From an uncultured Oscillospiraceae bacterium (GTDB lineage Bacteria > Bacillota > Clostridia > Oscillospirales > Ruminococcaceae), in the NCBI GenBank assembly GCA_910587335.1, contig CAJUMG010000006.1, positions 97,726 through 109,520 on the forward strand: 11,795 bases of DNA, read 5' to 3'. A program made the position numbers and the translations under genes. Below are positions 1 to 6,885 of this stretch, piece after piece. Below the pieces are notes generated by a model. It saw only the letters and a list, made by a program, of their open reading frames with translations. It was not told the DNA's origin and did not search any database. Positions within the stretch are counted from its first letter, which is position 1, and each line of letters begins with the position of its first letter.

Positions 1-49
1 CGGCCTCTACCACCCCAAGGTAGCGCGCTACCAACTGCGCCACACCCAG
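1..49 (-). tRNA. tRNA-Pro(GGG), partial (3' end outside window)
   Basis: Read on the minus strand, the 5' acceptor strand is CTGGGTG (49-43), followed by TG and a D-arm with stem GCGC/GCGC around AGTTGGTA. The anticodon arm is CTACC-TTGGGGT-GGTAG, with anticodon GGG, so it decodes proline CCC/CCU. The C at position 1 also fits tRNA-Pro. The variable region, T-arm and 3' acceptor strand lie beyond position 1, so the acceptor stem cannot be checked. Confidence 0.85.
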
Positions 50-65
50 CCATTTTGCGTAAACT

Positions 66-94
66 ATAATAACACATCTTTTGATAAAATGCAA
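66..94 (-). promoter_or_regulatory. Probable sigma-A promoter of the tRNA-Pro gene
   Basis: On the minus strand, TTGCAT (94-89) is separated by 17 bases from TATTAT (71-66). This is close to the TTGACA/TATAAT consensus. The predicted start lies about 10 bases upstream of the mature tRNA 5' end at 49. It is an inference from consensus and spacing only. Confidence 0.6.
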
Positions 95-195
95 GCCCCA
101 TTTCCCGGTTTTCTTCCACTAAGCTTGCTAAGGGGAAAAATCAAGCGCCTTTATCTGCAAATAGCAGGAAAAACAAAAGGATTTTTGAGAATTCA

Positions 196-236
196 GGAGA
201 ATTTTTGTGATAAATCGGACAAAATCTCCGTTTTTT
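196..236 (+). terminator. Weak terminator-like hairpin in the AT-rich divergent spacer
   Basis: GGAGA-(A bulge)-TTTT (196-205) can pair with AAAATCTCC (221-229) around a 15-base loop, and is followed by G and six T. The stem is AT-rich and the loop is large, so it may be fortuitous. There is no rightward gene to its left in the window. The rest of 95-280 is AT-rich spacer between two divergent promoters, with nothing else recognised. Confidence 0.25.
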
Positions 237-280
237 GCACTTTTTTTTCCTGTAAATAGCGTTTTTTTACGAAAAAATAA

Positions 281-308
281 TTGACAAATTTTTGCGTTAT
301 GATATAGT
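281..308 (+). promoter_or_regulatory. Sigma-A promoter of the potABCD operon
   Basis: A perfect -35 box TTGACA (281-286) is followed by a 16-base spacer and TATAGT (303-308). The predicted start is near 315, which gives a leader of about 384 nt before the potA ATG at 699. The region just upstream is very rich in A and T runs, which could act as an UP-like element. Confidence 0.7.
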
Positions 309-314
309 GGTAAT

Positions 315-698
315 CGCTGTGTATCGCCAAATTTCTAAACGGCGGTACCTTTGCATCTGTGCACGCCGGGAGACCGGCAAAAAAGCCAACAGTCTTTGCT
401 CCTTATCGTCATCTGCGCGTTTTTACCAGCGCGACAGAGCCGATACCATGCAAGGACAAATCGTCCCGCTGTGATACCGCCTAAAACGAACGGATACTTT
501 CCGTTACGATTAGAACAAGCCTTTTGCGGGGAGCGGTATAAAGGGTAGGACGGGGTCGACAAGGTTTTATACTGCGGCGGCGGTTTTTCCGCCGGCTGAT
601 TGCCCGTACCGCAGTCGGGCGGGAAGCGTGAACGGCACAGCGAGGCGCTTCCGGGAATTTTACTTGTGAGACTTAAAAGCCGCAAAGGGGGATGCAAA
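315..698 (+). promoter_or_regulatory. Long structured 5' leader of potABCD, possible cis-regulatory RNA of unrecognised class
   Basis: This stretch has no convincing gene but many hairpins. Stems seen are: 321-328 with 341-348 (8 bp, 12-nt loop); GCCGG-GAGA-CCGGC at 365-378, a GNRA tetraloop; AACGGA-TACTT-TCCGTT at 489-505; 474-480 with 533-539 (7 bp, enclosing the previous one); 533-543 with 565-575 (11 bp with G-U pairs); 571-577 with 609-615, enclosing CGGCGG-T5-CCGCCG (578-594); 602-606 with 616-620; and 622-628 with 646-652. Several of these exclude each other, which is the behaviour of a switch. A nine-codon ATG reading frame (448-474, peptide MQGQIVPL) ends just before the 474-480 stem. 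I could not match it to the T-box, TPP, SAM, cobalamin, glycine, c-di-GMP, guanidine-I, tmRNA, RNase P or SRP signatures I know. Confidence 0.5.
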
Positions 699-1748
699 AT
701 GAGCAACACAATCATCAGCCTTAGGGACATCGTGGTGGAGTTCGACGGACAGCGGGTGCTAGAGGGTTTAAACCTGGACATCCACGACAAGGAATTCGTC
801 ACCTTTCTCGGTCCCTCCGGCTGCGGAAAAACAACGACGCTGCGTATCATCGGCGGCTTTGTGGATCCGAAGGAAGGCGACGTTTTTTTCGAGGGCAAGC
901 GCATTAACGATCTGCCGCCCCACAAGCGCCATGTGAACACTGTGTTCCAGCGCTATGCACTTTTCCCGCACCTGAACGTGTTTGAAAACATCGCTTTTGG
1001 CCTGCGCATTCAGAAAAGACCGGAACCCGAGGTGAAGGAACGGGTATCCGAGATGCTGGCGCTGGTCAACCTAAAAGGCTACGAAAAGCGAAACGTGAAC
1101 CTGCTTTCCGGCGGGCAGCAGCAGCGGGTAGCGATTGCCCGCGCACTGGTCAACCATCCGCGGGTCCTTTTGCTGGACGAGCCGCTGGGCGCTTTGGACC
1201 TAAAGCTGCGAAAGGAAATGCAGACCGAGCTGAAGCGAATCCAGAAAAGCACCGGGATCACCTTTATCTATGTCACCCATGACCAGGAAGAAGCGCTGAC
1301 CATGAGTGATACCGTGGTGGTCATGAACGATGGGGATATTCAGCAGATCGGTACGCCGGAGGACATATATAACGAGCCGAAAAACGCCTTTGTGGCGGAT
1401 TTTATCGGCGAGAGCAATATCATCGACGGCATCATGCTTCGGGACTGCTTTGTAGAATTTGCCGGCGCCCAGTTTGTCTGTGTGGACAAAGGCTTTGCCC
1501 CGAGTGAGCCGGTGGATGTGGTCATCCGGCCCGAGGATGTCAAGGTAGTGCCCGAGGGAGAGGGACAGCTGTCCGGTATGGTGGAAAGCGTCACCTTCAA
1601 GGGCGTTCACTTTGAAATGTCGGTGACGGTGTATGGCCAGGAATGGCTGATCCATTCCACCCAGAGCCAGGAGGTCGGCTCGGTCATCGGAATGCGGTTA
1701 AATCCAGAGGATATCCACATTATGAAAAAAATGGAGGAAACGCTATGA
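699..1748 (+). CDS. potA: Spermidine/putrescine ABC transporter ATP-binding protein PotA
   Basis: This is the 349-residue ATPase that powers polyamine import and sits on the cytoplasmic face of the PotBC channel. Visible motifs are Walker A GPSGCGKTT (38-46), the Q-loop FQRYALFPH with Q84, the signature LSGGQQQ (136-142), Walker B VLLLDEP (156-162), the D-loop ALD (165-167) and the switch His194 in THDQ. The C-terminal third, from about 240, fits the TOBE-type regulatory domain of the PotA/MalK class. The frame stays open upstream to 600, but the ATG at 699 has a G-rich RBS (687-691) and starts where PotA proteins normally start. Its stop overlaps the potB start as ATGA, so the two genes are translationally coupled. 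The call to PotA rather than another CUT1-like ATPase rests on potBCD following directly. Confidence 0.93.
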   Translation: MSNTIISLRDIVVEFDGQRVLEGLNLDIHDKEFVTFLGPSGCGKTTTLRIIGGFVDPKEGDVFFEGKRINDLPPHKRHVNTVFQRYALFPHLNVFENIAFGLRIQKRPEPEVKERVSEMLALVNLKGYEKRNVNLLSGGQQQRVAIARALVNHPRVLLLDEPLGALDLKLRKEMQTELKRIQKSTGITFIYVTHDQEEALTMSDTVVVMNDGDIQQIGTPEDIYNEPKNAFVADFIGESNIIDGIMLRDCFVEFAGAQFVCVDKGFAPSEPVDVVIRPEDVKVVPEGEGQLSGMVESVTFKGVHFEMSVTVYGQEWLIHSTQSQEVGSVIGMRLNPEDIHIMKKMEETL

Positions 1749-2569
1749 AAACAAAGCATTCCTCTTTATTCACTCTGCCCTACCTCATCTGGTCACTGAT
1801 TTTTATCATCGTGCCTATGGGACTGGTGGTTCTGTTCGCCTTTACCACCGAAAGCGGCCAGTTTACGCTGGACTATGTTTCCCAGGTGGGAGAATATACC
1901 AATGTGTTGATCCGTTCGGTCTGGCTGGCAGCAATCGCTACGGTGATCTGCCTTCTCATCGGCTATCCATTGGCTTTCATCATGTCCCGGATGCCGGGGT
2001 TTCAACAGCAAACCATGCTCATGCTGATTATGCTCCCCATGTGGATGAACTTTCTGCTTAGAACCTATGCCTGGATGACCATTCTGGAAAAAAACGGCCT
2101 GCTCAATAAGCTTTTGGGGCTGGTCGGCCTGGGTCCGTTCGATATGATCAATACCCAGGGTGCGGTCGTGCTGGGGATGGTGTACAACTACCTTCCCTTT
2201 ATGATCCTGCCCCTTTACTCGATTATGACGAAAATCGACAACCGTACTATCGAAGCAGCACAGGACCTGGGCGCTAATACAAAAAACGTCTTTCTGCGTA
2301 TCGTCATTCCCATGAGTATGCCGGGCATCAGCACCGGTATCACCATGGTGTTTGTTCCGTCGGTGTCCACCTTTATTATTTCCCGGATGCTGGGCGGCGG
2401 CGGAAACCTTTTAATCGGCGACCTGATTGATCTGCAATTTTTAGGGAACGCGTACAATCCCCATCTCGGCTCGGCTATTTCGCTGGTTCTGATGGTGCTC
2501 ATCCTGCTTTGTATGAGCCTGCTCAACCAGTTTAACGGAGATGAGGAGCGGGAAGGTATGCTTTTGTAA
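1745..2569 (+). CDS. potB: Spermidine/putrescine ABC transporter permease PotB
   Basis: This is one half of the membrane channel for polyamine uptake, 274 residues long. Hydrophobic segments lie near residues 11-35, 58-82, 90-115, 138-162, 196-216 and 242-262, giving the usual six spans. The EAA loop that docks on PotA is visible as EAAQDLGANTKNVFLRIVIP (170-189), followed by a conserved MPGI. The ATG at 1745 overlaps the potA stop by 4 bases and has GGAGG at 1733-1737. The reading frame is open further upstream inside potA, but the membrane protein begins at this ATG. PotB is told from PotC by gene order and by the LPMWMNFLLRTYAW stretch after the second span, which is typical of PotB. Confidence 0.92.
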   Translation: MKTKHSSLFTLPYLIWSLIFIIVPMGLVVLFAFTTESGQFTLDYVSQVGEYTNVLIRSVWLAAIATVICLLIGYPLAFIMSRMPGFQQQTMLMLIMLPMWMNFLLRTYAWMTILEKNGLLNKLLGLVGLGPFDMINTQGAVVLGMVYNYLPFMILPLYSIMTKIDNRTIEAAQDLGANTKNVFLRIVIPMSMPGISTGITMVFVPSVSTFIISRMLGGGGNLLIGDLIDLQFLGNAYNPHLGSAISLVLMVLILLCMSLLNQFNGDEEREGMLL

Positions 2570-2588
2570 ATCCCGCCAAGATCAAAAA

Positions 2589-2592
2589 GGAG
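2589..2592 (+). promoter_or_regulatory. Ribosome binding site that selects the potC TTG start
   Basis: GGAG at 2589-2592 lies only 1 base before a possible GTG start at 2594 but 10 bases before an in-frame TTG at 2603. The spacing favours TTG, giving an N-terminus of MKWLSK instead of MIRLKWLSK. No in-frame ATG lies near. Confidence 0.6.
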
Positions 2593-2602
2593 TGTGATAC
2601 GA

Positions 2603-3424
2603 TTGAAATGGCTTTCCAAGGCTTATATCTGGGTCATTATGCTGTTTTTATACGCGCCTATCGGCGTTTTGATTTTCTTTTCCTTTAACCAGTCCAAAAG
2701 CCGGTCTAATTTTACCGGGTTTACGCTGGATTGGTATGTCAAGCTGTTCCACAACGATCTGATTCTTCAGTCTCTGCTCAATACCCTGATTGTCGCGCTG
2801 GTTTCCTCTATCGTCGCAACGGTGATCGGTACAGCGGCGGCTGTGGGAATTGGCAGTATGAAAAAATGGAAAAAATCCCTGATTATGAATATCACCTATC
2901 TGCCGATTGTCAATCCGGAAATTGTCATCGGCGTATCCTTCATGCTGCTGTTTGTTCTGGCACAAGGGCTTTTGGGGCGGATCGGTCTGGGCTTTGAATT
3001 TGGCTATGGCACCTTGATTTTGGCCCACGTGACCTTCAATCTCCCTTACGTCATTTTAAATGTGCTACCCAAAATGCGGCAGATGGACAAATTCGTTTAC
3101 GAGGCGGCGCTGGATCTGGGCTGCCCCCCTGCCAAAGCGTTTTTCAAGGTGGTGCTGCCCGAAATCATGCCCGGCATCCTGTCCGGATTTTTGATGGCCT
3201 TTACCTATTCGCTGGACGATTTTGTCATTAGCTATTTTGTCAGCGGCGCCAGCTCGCAAACGCTTCCTATCACCATCTATTCCATGACCCGGCGGAAGGT
3301 CAGCCCGGAGATCAACGCGATTTCCGCCATGATTTTTGTGGTGGTGCTGACCGTCCTGTTGCTGGTCAATTTTCACGGGGCGCATAAAGAACGCCATGCC
3401 CGCAGAGAGGGGGGGATTGCGTGA
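2603..3424 (+). CDS. potC: Spermidine/putrescine ABC transporter permease PotC
   Basis: This is the second permease subunit of the polyamine importer, 273 residues from the TTG start (276 if GTG at 2594 is used). Hydrophobic spans lie near residues 7-28, 57-83, 95-122, 134-156, 190-215 and 240-258. The PotA-docking EAA loop reads YEAALDLGCPPAKAFFKVVL (166-185), followed by PEIMPGI. The segment FTYSLDDFVISYFVSG (200-215) is a hallmark of PotC. The gene lies 33 bases after potB, and its stop overlaps the potD GTG start by 4 bases (GTGA), so the operon is translationally coupled at this joint. The C-terminal tail is basic and short, as expected for a cytoplasmic end. Confidence 0.92.
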   Translation: MKWLSKAYIWVIMLFLYAPIGVLIFFSFNQSKSRSNFTGFTLDWYVKLFHNDLILQSLLNTLIVALVSSIVATVIGTAAAVGIGSMKKWKKSLIMNITYLPIVNPEIVIGVSFMLLFVLAQGLLGRIGLGFEFGYGTLILAHVTFNLPYVILNVLPKMRQMDKFVYEAALDLGCPPAKAFFKVVLPEIMPGILSGFLMAFTYSLDDFVISYFVSGASSQTLPITIYSMTRRKVSPEINAISAMIFVVVLTVLLLVNFHGAHKERHARREGGIA

Positions 3425-4641
3425 AGCGTTTTACCTGTCTTGTTTTATGCCTTATCCTGCTCACACTCTTTACCTCTGCCGCTTTTGCCGAAGATTCAGT
3501 GGATGTGACAGACGAAAGCTACTACACCAAATTTCGCGGGCAGAACCTTTCCATCTCCGTCTATAACTGGGGGGAATATATCTGCGATGGGTCCGATGGC
3601 GCGGTGGATGTCAACGCCGCATTTGAAAAGCTGACCGGCATCAAGGTGCTGTACACCACCTTCGCCACCAACGAAGAGCTGTACGCCAAAATCAAAAGCG
3701 GCGGCGCCAGCTATGATATCGTAATACCCTCTGATTACATGGTGGCCCGTATGATCGCCGAAGACCTGGTTCAGCCGCTGGATTTTAAAAACATCCCCAA
3801 CGCCCGTTTTTTGGATGAGCAGTACCTGTACACCGATTTTGATCCGGAAGGGGCCTACTCGGTCCCCTACACCTGGGGAACTGTCGGCATTATCTATAAT
3901 ACCCAGTATGTCGAGGAGGAGGATACCCATAGTTGGGATCTTCTCTGGGACGAACGATATATGGGCGAAATTTTGATGTTCTCTAACCCGCGGGACAGCT
4001 TTGCCATCGCTTTAAAACGGCTGGGATATTCTATGAACTCCACCAGCGAAGAGGAATTGCGGGATGCTTGTGAAAGCTTAAAAGATCAAAAATCATTGGT
4101 TCAGGCCTATGTCATGGACGAAATTTTTGACAAAATGGAGGGGGAAGAAGCCATGATCGCCCCGTACTATGCGGGGGACTCTATCATCATGGCCGCCGAA
4201 AATCCCAATCTGGCTTTCTCCATCCCGGATGAAGGGACCAACCGTTTTATTGACAGTATCTGTATCCCTGCCAATGCCAAGCAGAAGGAAGCAGCCGAAA
4301 TGTACATCAATTTTCTGTGCGAACCGGAGATTGCCGCCGCCAATATTGATTTTATCGGCTATTCCACCCCGAATCTGGCGGCTTATGAGCTGTTGGACGA
4401 AGAAATGCAGCAAAACAGCATCGCCTATCCGGACCAAACTGTGCTGGAAAATACCGAAGCGTTCACCTTTCTCCCCAGCCAGATCAGCACATTGATGGAT
4501 AAGCTCTGGACAGAAATTCTTTCCAACGATGAAAATTACAGCAAATGGACCATCCCGGCTTTTTTGCTGGTCGGCATTCTTTTTTCCATCGCCATCAACA
4601 TTCGGCGTGTGATCAGACAGAAAAGAGAAAATATGCTGTAA
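3421..4641 (+). CDS. potD: Polyamine-binding protein PotD with a C-terminal membrane anchor
   Basis: This is the extracellular substrate-binding subunit of the Pot importer, 406 residues with a GTG start that overlaps potC. Residues 1-23 form a signal peptide ending in AFA, a type I cleavage site; no lipobox Cys is seen. The PotD fold shows in YNWGEY (48-53), GIKV and PSDY (103-106), VPYTWG, LKRLGYS, FIDSICIPANAK and IGYSTPNLAA. From recalled E. coli PotD, the Trp/Glu/Tyr of YNWGEY and the Asp of FIDS correspond to ligand-contact positions, while the acidic DDARE segment is here SNPRD. Residues 376-394 form a strong hydrophobic span followed by a basic RRVIRQKR end, so the protein is probably anchored by its C-terminus instead of by a lipid. 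It is about 50 residues longer than typical PotD because of this tail. Substrate preference (putrescine or spermidine) cannot be read from the sequence. Confidence 0.9.
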   Translation: MKRFTCLVLCLILLTLFTSAAFAEDSVDVTDESYYTKFRGQNLSISVYNWGEYICDGSDGAVDVNAAFEKLTGIKVLYTTFATNEELYAKIKSGGASYDIVIPSDYMVARMIAEDLVQPLDFKNIPNARFLDEQYLYTDFDPEGAYSVPYTWGTVGIIYNTQYVEEEDTHSWDLLWDERYMGEILMFSNPRDSFAIALKRLGYSMNSTSEEELRDACESLKDQKSLVQAYVMDEIFDKMEGEEAMIAPYYAGDSIIMAAENPNLAFSIPDEGTNRFIDSICIPANAKQKEAAEMYINFLCEPEIAAANIDFIGYSTPNLAAYELLDEEMQQNSIAYPDQTVLENTEAFTFLPSQISTLMDKLWTEILSNDENYSKWTIPAFLLVGILFSIAINIRRVIRQKRENML

Positions 4642-4750
4642 ATTTTCTTGGGTCTACCCGCTTGATTCGGCCTTCAATTTAGCTGTTTTTTCTCATAAAA
4701 AGGATAAAAAACCGCCGAAAAACCCCATAAAAAGCACCCGCTTTCCCACA

Positions 4751-4788
4751 AAAAAAGACCGATACCCTTTTTGGGTATCGGTCTTTTT
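4751..4788. terminator. Bidirectional intrinsic terminator between potD and groEL
   Basis: A perfect 11-bp stem GACCGATACCC (4757-4767) / GGGTATCGGTC (4773-4783) encloses a T5 loop. It is flanked by six A on the left and five T on the right, so it works in both directions. It serves the rightward potABCD and the leftward groESL operons, which converge here. The preceding stretch 4642-4750 shows no gene. Confidence 0.92.
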
Positions 4789-4808
4789 GTTTCACAAATT
4801 TGGGCAGA

Positions 4809-6437
4809 TTAATACATGCCGCCCATGCCGCCTGCGGGCATTGCCGGGGCCGGATTCTCTTCCTTGATATCCGCTACCAGGCTTTCGGTGGTCAGAACCA
4901 TTGCCGCTACAGAAGCCGCGTTCTGCAATGCGGAACGGGTTACCTTAACCGGATCGACAATACCGCTGGGGATCATCTCACAGTAGGTCTCCTTCGCAGC
5001 ATCATAGCCATAACCAACCTTGCCAGAGCTTATGATCTTATCGATAATGACCGCGCCGTCTAAACCAGCATTGGTCGCAATCTGGCGTACCGGCTCCTCA
5101 ATTGCCTTGCGGACGATCTTCACGCCGGTTTTCTCATCGCCTTCCGCCTTCTCCAGCAGCGCCTCTACCGCCGGGATGGTATTGATTAACGCAGTGCCGC
5201 CGCCGGCTACAATGCCCTCTTCCACCGCAGCTTTGGTCGCGGACAGCGCATCCTCAATCCGCAGCTTTTTGTCCTTCATCTCCACTTCGGTAGCCGCTCC
5301 AACTTTGATTACCGCTACGCCGCCGGACAATTTTGCCAAACGCTCTTGCAGCTTTTCTTTGTCAAACTCGGAGGTAGTCGTCTCAATCTGCGCTTTGATC
5401 TGATGAATGCGGGCTTTGATCTCTTCAGAAGAGCCGGCGCCATCCACAATAATGGTGTTTTCTTTCTGGACCTTCACCTGCTTCGCGCGGCCCAGCTGCT
5501 CCATAGAAGCATCCTTCAGCTCCAGACCCAACTCCTCGCTGATCACCTCGCCGCCGGTGAGAATCGCAATATCCTGCAGCATCTCTTTTCTTCTGTCGCC
5601 AAAGCCGGGGGCTTTTACCGCCACACAGGTAAAGGTGCCGCGCAGCTTATTGACAATCAGGGTGGACAGAGCCTCGCCCTCGATATCCTCCGCGATGATC
5701 ACCAGTTTTTTGCCAGCCTGAACAATCTGTTCCAGCAACGGCAGAATCTCCTGAATAGCGGAAATCTTTTTATCGGTGATCAAGATGTACGCATCATCAA
5801 TGACCGCTTCCATTTTATCGGTATCGGTAACCATATAAGGGGTAATATATCCCCGGTCAAACTGCATTCCCTCGACAACCTCGCTGTAGGTTTCGGCTGT
5901 TTTAGATTCTTCAATGGTGATAACGCCATCCGCGGTGACCTTCTCCATGGCCTCGCCAATCAGCTTGCCCACCGACTCATCTCCGGCAGAGATCGCGGCA
6001 ACCCGCTCGATATCAGCGGTGCAGGTGATTTTCTGGGCGTTGGATACCATGGATTCTACAGCGGTGTCAACCGCTTTCTGAATGCCTTTTTTCACGACCA
6101 TGGGATTTGCGCCGGCCGCTACATTTTTCATTCCCTCGCGAACCAGGGCCTGCGCCAGCAGCGTTGCGGTGGTGGTGCCGTCGCCGGCAGCGTCGTTGGT
6201 CTTAACCGAAACTTCCTTGACCAGCTGCGCGCCCATGTTCTCAAACGGGTCGTCCAGCTCGATCTCCTTGGCGATGGTCACGCCGTCGTTGGTGATGAGG
6301 GGAGCGCCGTATTTCTTATCCAGCACCACGTTGCGGCCCTTGGGGCCCAGGGTGACCTTGACGGTATCGGCCAGCTGGTTGACGCCGGTCTCCAGAGCTT
6401 TGCGGGCATCCTCGCCGCGCTTGATCAATTTAGACAT
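4809..6437 (-). CDS. groEL: 60-kDa chaperonin GroEL
   Basis: This is the cytoplasmic ATP-driven folding chaperonin that forms double heptameric rings capped by GroES. The 542-residue length is standard. Visible are the N-terminal equatorial domain with LGPKGRNVVLDKKYG (30-44), the nucleotide-binding NDGVTIAKEIEL, the ATPase loop GDGTTTAT (85-92, with Asp86), the apical domain with KAPGFGDRRKEML, the returning equatorial motif EEGIVAGGGTAL, and the flexible Gly/Met tail ending GGMGGMY. The ATG has CCTCC (GGAGG on the minus strand) at 6448-6452. It is second in the groES-groEL operon, 122 bases after groES, with the bidirectional terminator just behind its stop. The first ~330 coding bases use mainly GC-ending codons, while the rest uses many GTA, GAA, AAA and ATT codons, so the gene may be mosaic. 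Confidence 0.98.
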   Translation of the reverse strand: MSKLIKRGEDARKALETGVNQLADTVKVTLGPKGRNVVLDKKYGAPLITNDGVTIAKEIELDDPFENMGAQLVKEVSVKTNDAAGDGTTTATLLAQALVREGMKNVAAGANPMVVKKGIQKAVDTAVESMVSNAQKITCTADIERVAAISAGDESVGKLIGEAMEKVTADGVITIEESKTAETYSEVVEGMQFDRGYITPYMVTDTDKMEAVIDDAYILITDKKISAIQEILPLLEQIVQAGKKLVIIAEDIEGEALSTLIVNKLRGTFTCVAVKAPGFGDRRKEMLQDIAILTGGEVISEELGLELKDASMEQLGRAKQVKVQKENTIIVDGAGSSEEIKARIHQIKAQIETTTSEFDKEKLQERLAKLSGGVAVIKVGAATEVEMKDKKLRIEDALSATKAAVEEGIVAGGGTALINTIPAVEALLEKAEGDEKTGVKIVRKAIEEPVRQIATNAGLDGAVIIDKIISSGKVGYGYDAAKETYCEMIPSGIVDPVKVTRSALQNAASVAAMVLTTESLVADIKEENPAPAMPAGGMGGMY

Positions 6438-6482
6438 AATCGCATAACCTCCAATTTATTCAGAAAACATTACATATTCGTT

Positions 6483-6559
6483 GTCCTGCCGGACCCTCCG
6501 CCGCCAAAGGCGGCGCATTGGCCGTCCGCCCAGGACCGCATTGGCCGTCCGCACGGGAC
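6483..6559. repeat. Tandem 23-bp repeat and small hairpins between groES and groEL
   Basis: Two head-to-tail 23-base units (6514-6536 and 6537-6559) share CGCATTGGCCGTCCGC and end in GGAC. They differ at two positions, and the second ends directly at the groES stop. Each contains GTCC-N5-GGAC (6524-6536, 6547-6559), and a third copy of this mini-hairpin with a 4-base loop lies at 6483-6494. Between them is a perfect GC hairpin CGCCGCC-AAA-GGCGGCG (6499-6515). No T run follows in the direction of groESL transcription, so it is not a normal terminator. It may be a processing or mRNA-stability element, or a dispersed repeat that landed here. Confidence 0.75.
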
Positions 6560-6844
6560 TTATTCGACAATGGCCAGAATGTCGCCCTGGCGGACGATGA
6601 CGAACTCGTCGTCGCCGATCTTCACATTGGAGCCGGCGTACTTGTCGGTGATGACCTTGTCGCCGGGCTTGACGCTCATGGTGATCTCCTTGCCGTCCAC
6701 CATGCCGCCGGGGCCCACGGAGATGACCTCCGCCACCGAGGGCTTCTCCTTTGCGCTGGATGTCAGGATAATGCCGCCTTTGGTGGTCTCCTCCGCCTCC
6801 ATCGCCTTCAGGACGACGCGGTCTGCTAAGGGTGTGAGCTTCAT
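6560..6844 (-). CDS. groES: 10-kDa co-chaperonin GroES
   Basis: This heptameric lid closes the GroEL folding chamber in the cytoplasm. The 94-residue length is normal. Family marks are the start MKLTPLADRVVLK, the mobile loop region KGGIILTSSAKEKP (about 22-35) that contacts GroEL, VISVGPG (40-46), and the late block KVITDKYAGSNVKIGDDEFVIV with the final DILAIVE. The ATG at 6844-6842 has GGAGG at 6858-6854. It is first in the operon, under the promoter at 6930-6958 and the CIRCE operator at 6895-6921, so heat-shock control by HrcA is expected. Confidence 0.98.
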   Translation of the reverse strand: MKLTPLADRVVLKAMEAEETTKGGIILTSSAKEKPSVAEVISVGPGGMVDGKEITMSVKPGDKVITDKYAGSNVKIGDDEFVIVRQGDILAIVE

Positions 6845-6885
6845 GATCAGGTTCCTCCTATATCAATTTTTTTTGAAAACGAAAG

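Noticed and set aside
351..548. 65-codon plus-strand frame in the leader
   Set aside because: It starts at TTG without an RBS, is Arg/Gln/Pro-rich with no motif, and spans the GNRA hairpin and other stems.
600..698. Upstream in-frame extension of potA starting at TTG 600
   Set aside because: It lacks a good RBS, codes a basic sequence unlike PotA N-termini, and lies in the hairpin-rich leader. The ATG at 699 has an RBS and begins the conserved domain.
335..940. Minus-strand 201-codon open frame across the pot leader and potA start
   Set aside because: It overlaps the pot promoter region's transcript and potA in antisense, with no recognisable domain or RBS.
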